The notes under the pieces: generated by a model
Database searches by the model: none
What the model saw: the letters and a program-made list of their open reading frames with translations, nothing else
Told to the model about the DNA's origin: nothing
Program-made: the position numbers and the translations under genes
Shown: piece after piece, positions 58,671 through 64,000 of the stretch
Numbering within the stretch: the first letter of the stretch is position 1
How the letters are laid out: every line of letters begins with the position of its first letter
NCBI GenBank assembly: GCA_029959195.1
Contig: CP114119.1
Coordinates: 1-64,000, forward strand
Length of the DNA stretch: 64,000 bases
Direction: 5' to 3'
From: Dictyophora rubrovolvata
Lineage: Eukaryota > Basidiomycota > Agaricomycetes > Phallales > Phallaceae

Positions 58671-60038
58671 CTGGATGTACAGTCCACTCCAAACTCACAC
58701 CGTCACACTGTCACGAATATTTTTATGATAGAAAAAACGGCTTTTGTAGAGAAAAAAATTTCATTCTAGACATGTTTTTTCTTTTTTATTTTGCATGAAA
58801 AATGGAGGCTCTAGAGCCAAAATACACAGGATACGGCATTTAGTCATTTCACACGGCCTTGACTATCTAAGCGACGGTTAGGTATCGGGCCGTGAGGAAA
58901 AGTGTTGACTAGCCGTCGCTTAATATTCACAGCTCACACGGCCCCCTTCTTAGCGACAGCACTTCACACGGCCATTGCAAAGTCGAGAGGCAATTGCGCG
59001 TTTTTTTCATTTTGGCTCTAGAGAGTGCAAAACTCAACGAAATAAAAAATAAAAAAACACGGGTAAGCTAAAAAAATATTCTCTACAAATGATTTTGGGT
59101 GCTTATTTTCGGCAGACTTGCCGTCCAAATCCGTCGACGGAATACAGAGGCATTTTTCGCGATTTTTTGTTTCAGCTCTAGAGAGCCCAATTCTTAAGCA
59201 AATCCGAAATAAAAAAAGACGTGTAAGCTATTTTTTTATGCTCTATGAACGAGGTTGGGCGCTTATTGGGCGCTTATTTATGACGCATCGTACTCGCTTA
59301 AGCGAGTGTCATCCAAAGTCGAGCTCATCCATCCATCAACTCACACTCACATTTTCAAAGCAGAAAAATTACCAAAAATAGTCATTGTATACTAGATCTA
59401 GTAAATGTACAAATATAGTAATATTTATTTACAGAGTCGGCAGTGACGCAGCCTACTCTGTTTAACATTCTTGGGGAGAGTGTGCTTGGCTATGAGTCTC
59501 AATTCACACGGCCGTGGCAAGTGTTCTCTCGGCAAAGTGTACACACTTCACACGGCCCGAGCAGTCTTTCTACCTATTAATTTCCGTCGAGTTCACTAAC
59601 CGTCGGCTAAAAGGGATGGCCGTGTGAAGTTCTTGCCCGGAGTATTTGCAGGTACACACCCGCCGGTGATTGCTTAGCCGAGCGTCATCCAAAGTCGACA
59701 AGAGCAATCCATCGACTTGCTCCCATATTTTCAAAGGGGAAAATTGATCTAAAATAGCCATTCAATTACTAGATTTAGATACATGATTAATATATTAATA
59801 TTTATTTGAAGGGGCAGCGTCGAGGCGGCATTTATTGAAGACAGGGGACGGGAGATGGCGAGCGGAGATTGAAAGTCCGATGACGACGACTGGACGGGAG
59901 AGAGAGCACGTGACTTGGCCGTGCGAAGTGAGCTGAGCGAGAAGACGGGGTGTGGCAACAGGCGTCTATATAGCTGGCGCGCGCGAACCGTGTGAAAGAA
60001 ATAGATAGTCAAGGGTTGACTATGGGATGAATATGAAC
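58671..60038. repeat. Right subtelomeric block: CTCTAGAG and CACACGGCC repeats
   Basis: Three CTCTAGAG units (58,807-58,818 as the palindrome GGCTCTAGAGCC; 59,014-59,023; 59,175-59,183) are followed by A/T runs and GGGCGCTTA, as at 39.06-39.17 kb. TTCACACGGCC words occur at about 58,847, 58,933, 58,962, 59,502 and 59,546, with the reverse form GGCCGTGTGAA at 59,618 and a variant at 59,918. Two 150-base direct repeats start with GCGTCATCCAAAGTCGA (or GTGTCATCC) near 59,310 and 59,685 and end in ATATTAATATTTATTT or close to it. No gene seen. Confidence 0.65.
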
Positions 60039-60960
60039 AGGAGGGGGTCCATAGCTGTAGACCAAGAGGGAACAGTGGGTGGCAAGGTGGATCAGCTGGT
60101 TAGCTGTGGTGAGACAAGTATGTGTCAGCAGGCCTAAGTGGGGTATGAGAGGAGTGGAGCAAGTGAAACAGGGGAGGGTGGTAATGTGAGACAAGTGAGA
60201 TAAGGGGTGTGGAGTAAGTGGAATGGGTGAGTGGCAATGTGAGACAAGTGGGGGTCTCCTCCAAGGTAACTGTCTCCTGGCAAGATAGCCCCTTCAATAA
60301 ATCCTTGAAAGTATTCTCCAAGAAGGTTCTGAATTTCCCAGAACGTCCACCAATTTGTGAGGGATTTGTTTTAGATTTAGAATGGGCTTAGTTCCTAATA
60401 AAATATAATGGAGTTTTGTTTAGGGATTGTTCAGCAACTAAAAAAAAAGTCCTGTTATTGAAGGTGAGACTCTTGAAGGAAGATTTGAACTTAAGAATTA
60501 AGTTCAAATTAGTAGAGATAGATAGGGACTTATTACTAAGTCCTTGAGAATAGAAAAAGATAAGAGGAGAAAGACCAATTTGATTGATAAGCACTTTGGT
60601 GCACAACAGTAGTTACAAGATAGCTTGATTACAAGAGAAATGAGCCCCTATTTATACACCTTGAGCAAGTACAAATAGCTCCAAACATTAGTAAGAGAAA
60701 CATCATGTGAAAGATAAGAAATTACTTAAAAAGGAAGTGAATGAATAATAGTGGATCAGGGAAAATTATAGTGAGACAGGGAAGTGGAGAGAGATGATAA
60801 GAAAATAAAGGGGTTCCTGGAACTAAGTCATCTGACTGTTCCTGAAAGATAAGATACATTACAAATAAAGGATTATTAAAGCAAGCAGGAACTAAAAAAA
60901 AGAATAAAGAAAATACTTGTTTTTGGGTAGATAAGGGAGGAAATCATGAAATACATGACA
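60039..60960 (-). mobile_element. Truncated chromovirus copy: LTR plus leader, inverted
   Basis: The reverse complement of 29,585-30,499. The LTR is 60,960-60,356 and the leader runs on to 60,039, where similarity stops. The body of the element is missing. Only a handful of differences in the LTR are visible by eye, so both copies are young or kept alike by recombination. It is broken in the sense that just one end remains. Confidence 0.85.
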
Positions 60961-61356
60961 CCCATTCCTACATGTATCTCTGATTGCGTAGAACATTACC
61001 ATCCTGACAAAGACATTCAACGTTTCTGTCGTTTTTGTAAAAGATGGTTCCATATCCAGTGTCTCAAAGAAATTGCTATAGAGGTAGATAATATTGAAGA
61101 AACTTTGGAGAAAGCTAGAGGTGATTTACAAGGTTCTAATACCCTCAAACAACAGGCATTACTACCTATTGCACGAGGCAGTGATTTACGTGAAGGAATT
61201 GCAGGATATGTTAAATATATCCATGATGCTTTTCTAAACGCACAGACAGGAAAAGAGAAGCTTCAGAAACTTCTCACTGCTAAAGATGTAAATACATATG
61301 ATTGGACTCATATACATATGTATCAATGTCCTAGATGTGAAAATGGTTTCTTGTAA
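60961..61356 (+). pseudogene. PHD-finger protein fragment, 5' end cut by the LTR
   Basis: From the LTR border the frame reads about 131 residues. A PHD/RING-like finger is visible: C..HYHPDKDIQRFCRFCKRWFHIQC near the start and CPRC at the end, spaced as in C4HC3 fingers. The middle (DLREGIAGYVKYIHDAFLN) is helical. The first exons are missing, since the LTR begins exactly at the break, and five LTR-derived residues (MKYMT) extend the frame. The 3' portion is duplicated at 44.1 kb. Family knowledge: related Agaricomycete proteins combine BAH or PHD modules and occur in repeat-rich DNA. Role unknown. Confidence 0.6.
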
Positions 61357-61701
61357 TAAATACTTATTTTTTATTCTCTCATATATCTGGCTTCAACTTT
61401 GTGTGTGTCAGTACGTACTTTTATAGTGTTGACATTAGTAACATATTTTTCTTTTAATTAGATGATATTATAGCTAGAATGATTCCTAGTTTAATATTTC
61501 AACTATGTTTTTCCCATGTTCTATTATCTCCTCCTACCTATATAATATAACTTGTTTGGCTCATATCTCCTGAACCGGTCCGCCAATTTCTTAGATTTTT
61601 TAGATAGGAACTCTCTTATATATGTAGTATATATATACCAATTTTCAGGAGGATCCCTTAGTTCTTGATTTAAATATTATTTGTATTTTGACCCTATAAT
61701 A
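61357..61701 (+). repeat. AT-rich tail shared with 44.3-44.64 kb
   Basis: The non-coding part of the duplicated segment. Both copies share TTTTAATTAGATGATATTATAGC and the end GACCCTATAAT. Differences are scattered single bases. Confidence 0.75.
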
Positions 61702-61930
61702 CCTACCATGATACAAAAGATCACCCTCACAAATGGTCTTCTCTGTCTGTTTATGGCACGTTTACATTAGGAGGAGACCTTTATATACCTACATTAGGTC
61801 TTTGCATGCACTTTCTTTCAAAAGACCAATGCTTAATCCATGGCACAATGTTAGAGCATTAAATTATGAAATTTGAAGGAAGAAACTAGTTTGGACATAC
61901 TTCATATTTCCCATTTTCAATGCTCCAACA
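61702..61930 (+). pseudogene. Relic of a second TET/JBP-like dioxygenase
   Basis: Translating from 61,702 gives TYHDTKDHPHKWSSLSVYGTF, then GGDLYIPTLGLCMHFLS, then IHGTMLEH, followed at once by a stop. The order H-x-D, GGDLYxPxLG, and G(T/S)xLEH is that of the other Agaricomycete TET/JBP-like subfamily (a different branch from the gene at 56-58 kb). Only the middle of the core remains and the reading frame is broken, so it is a fossil gene. It starts exactly where the PHD-element repeat ends. Confidence 0.55.
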
Positions 61931-62706
61931 CTATGAGCATTTGTTACACACATCCCTCCTTTCCATGTCTTTCTCATTGGTGGAGGAGATACACACTTTT
62001 TTACCCTGGTCTCATAGGAAACATAGGCATATGCTTGATGCTCAATTCAATTGTCCAAGAGGTTAGTAAATTAGTTACTATATTTCTAAACTTAATCTCA
62101 TCTTACATTTACCAGCTCATATATATTAGTGATGCTATCACACTATATTATCTCCTATGCTGGAACTAATATAATCAGTCAATTGGTGCTAATGAATTTA
62201 ACAGTTTTCTATTTGAAAAAAGTAAATTAAGACTTTTATTTAAGAAGATGCTAGTATAAATAATTAAAGAGTTTAGAGAGGTTAAAGAACTAAAAAAGAA
62301 GACAATGCTGAAATTTGAGAGTTTGGAAATATAAACTCTATTAGTGAAGTAAGCATTATTCACCTGTGTTATCATTAAAAAAGAATAGTTGCCAAGTTTC
62401 AATGACTCTGACATATAAACTGCAGTAATCCATCCAATCTAAGCACATCTCTCACTGTCCCCTTTCTTGTGCCAATGTATAAAGTGTGACTCCAAAACAA
62501 GTGTGGTGTTGAAAGTAGATATGGCCATGCAAGATGCATTGGAACTTGAAGGATGAAACACAGATAAAGATTTATGTGGTTCAATGTGGGGAAGGCAGGT
62601 TGCTATGACCATTGAGGTAGGCCCCAAAGAAATCAATCAGCCATTTCAGACAGATTTCAACAGGTAGACTAAGGATTTAATATAAATAAGTCTTCTACAC
62701 AGCATG
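61931..62706. other. AT-rich intergenic DNA
   Basis: No supported gene. A short continuation after the dioxygenase relic (FLPWSHRKHRHMLDAQ-like reading) may be more of the same relic. The right part is the 3' flank of the coatomer gene. Confidence 0.35.
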
Positions 62707-63798
62707 TTAAGCCACCGCTGAGGCAGGTACATTATACTGGCTAGCAAAGGCGTCAAATTCAGTGTCTTTTTCCAACAAAGACTTCACCAGGGGGTGTTCT
62801 GGATATGTTTCTGATAGTTGACTACGCTCATAATCAGGAACCTTGGGTAACAACATGATAGTCACGCGAGAAAATCCATACCTCCACAAGGGTCCAATAT
62901 CCATCTTTCGACCTGCCAGTTCTGCAGCCACAATAGCAACGGCTAGTGCATCATCAACCTTACCATACTGGAGTTTTTGAGCTTCTGAAAAGTCAGATTG
63001 TGCTTCGGGTAATTCGCCTCGTAGAAGGTGCGTTACACCGCGTGAAACGAGAAGATGACCAGAAGACATGGAGGGGGTGTGTAATTGCTCGATATAAAAG
63101 GAATGAGGGTTTGCGCATGAATCTTTGCCTGTTAATAGGCCAATCGATGCTTCGGTATGCTGTAGTAATAGGTCATCTTCCGCCCATTTTCTAGCACGAT
63201 CACATTCCTTCTTCGCTAGATCTACGCGATTTATTGAGAGATAAATCTGTACCACCAACGCTAAACTGTTATGGTTGAGATTGAGAATGAGGAAGGGAAA
63301 GGAAAGCACGAGAGTGAAAACAAAAAACGCACGCGTCAAGGTTCTCAACTGCAGTACCCGCACCTAAAACCTCCAACGCCTCTTCGATTTCTCCTTCTCT
63401 TGCCAAAGCGGTACCGGCAATGACTTTGACCAAACTCTTCTCCTTCTCATCGACGCTTTCCTCCTCGATTTCGACGCAAAGATCTCGCATTTCTTCAAGG
63501 GGCTTATCTCCGTCTTGCTTCGCTACATACTTAGCCAAAGCGGAGATAGCACGGACGGAAAGTGATGTGCTATTCGAGGGCAGAATTTTAGAAGCTTCTG
63601 TTGGCCGATTTAGTGCAACAAGAGCGCGAGCTTGGTAGAATTTTATCTGGTGGTAATCCGGCGAGGAGTCGTCTGATGTAACATCCGCTATAGATTTCCA
63701 GGCACCTAACAAACAGTAAAATGAGACAACTGCAAGATTGAGGGATGCCCTACCTAAGGTAAATTTTGTTTCACATAGTACGAATTTGAGGAATCCAT
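62707..63798 (-). CDS. COPE: Coatomer subunit epsilon
   Basis: Exon 63705-63333 (AWKSIADVTS, QIKFYQARALVALNRP, AISALAKYVAK) joins exon 63265-62707 (LALVVQIYLSINRVDLAKKE, HLLVSRGVTHLLRGELPEAQ, then HPLVKSLLEKDTEFDAFASQY) in phase. Together they form the TPR-rich solenoid of epsilon-COP, ending PASAVA. Family knowledge: this subunit stabilises alpha-COP in the COPI coat for Golgi-to-ER transport and is a housekeeping gene. The expected start (MDSSNSYYVKQN at 63,798) lies one base out of frame with the LGAWKS continuation across the first intron (donor near 63,753), so a base error, an unusual splice or a different start is likely. Identity is firm; only the first exon is in doubt. Confidence 0.88.
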
Positions 63799-64000
63799 TG
63801 GGACGGTGAATCGTCAATTAGCGTTTAGTTACTGAACGTGGACGCACTGTGTGACGCGTCACTGCGTCCTCCCTACCTATGCACCAATCTTTATAGCTTC
63901 GGACCTGATGAGGTACAGTGCGCGTAAGGTGATTATTTTGCTCGTGTAATGCATATCATCGGTCTACTCACGCTCACCTTCTCATTCACGGTACTCGTCC
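63799..64000. promoter_or_regulatory. Upstream region of the coatomer gene
   Basis: Contains GC-rich CGCGTCAC-like words near 63,855-63,868, as seen at housekeeping promoters, and no clear TATA box. The window ends here. Confidence 0.35.

Noticed and set aside
59200-59400. Possible KDZ transposon coding remains
   Set aside because: Only short non-coding repeats are present, with no transposase-like frame.
60009-60321. Minus-strand frames in the inverted leader
   Set aside because: They repeat the leader frames near 30.2-30.5 kb and are not separate genes.

Overview
The window looks like DNA from a mushroom-forming basidiomycete (Agaricomycetes). The signs are many short GT-AG introns with GTAAGT/GTATGT donors, a Zn2Cys6 regulator, an SMP-domain lipid-transfer protein, an acid-sphingomyelinase-like enzyme, coatomer epsilon, a fungal TET/JBP-type dioxygenase and OrsD/RecQ telomere-linked helicase genes. 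All calls come from reading the sequence; no search was run.

The window is not one continuous chromosome. At 43,134-43,727 a TTTAGGG array runs into exactly 100 N and is followed by a CCCTAAA array. That is how two chromosome ends look when a scaffolder joins them head to head. I therefore treat 1-43,416 as the end of one chromosome and 43,517-64,000 as the end of another. A true telomere-telomere fusion is the less likely alternative.

Left arm. 1-22,000 is ordinary gene territory: a Zn2Cys6 factor, a PARP-type zinc-finger protein with an apparent AT-AC intron, an NVJ2/TEX2-like SMP protein, a small unknown protein, a secreted sphingomyelinase-like phosphodiesterase, a secreted and probably GPI-anchored alginate-lyase-family protein, a multipass membrane protein and a basic nuclear-type protein. 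From about 22.6 kb the DNA is AT-rich, CpG-poor and full of repeats: a minisatellite, TAAGCGGAGAG arrays, a TA-flanked MITE, an SH3 gene cut by an LTR, and a Ty3/gypsy chromovirus at 29.6-37.7 kb. Next to the telomere lies a telomere-linked helicase (TLH) gene copy whose reading frame runs straight into the telomeric repeats.

Right arm, read away from the telomere: a tRNA-like relic, a duplicated PHD-element tail, an unrecognised multi-exon gene, a long G-rich degenerate repeat tract, and a long TLH gene transcribed toward the telomere (C2H2 finger, OrsD/DUF3505-like region, tyrosine-recombinase-like core, RecQ-type helicase, Cys-rich tail). Beyond it are a five-exon TET/JBP-like dioxygenase, a block of CACACGGCC and CTCTAGAG repeats, a truncated inverted copy of the chromovirus LTR and leader, a PHD-finger fragment followed by a second TET/JBP-like relic, and finally coatomer epsilon (COPE), which marks the return to housekeeping DNA about 19 kb from the telomere.

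The most interesting biology is the TLH gene, which puts recombinase-like and helicase modules in one protein, its truncated sister sealed by telomere repeats, and the TET/JBP-type enzymes beside it.
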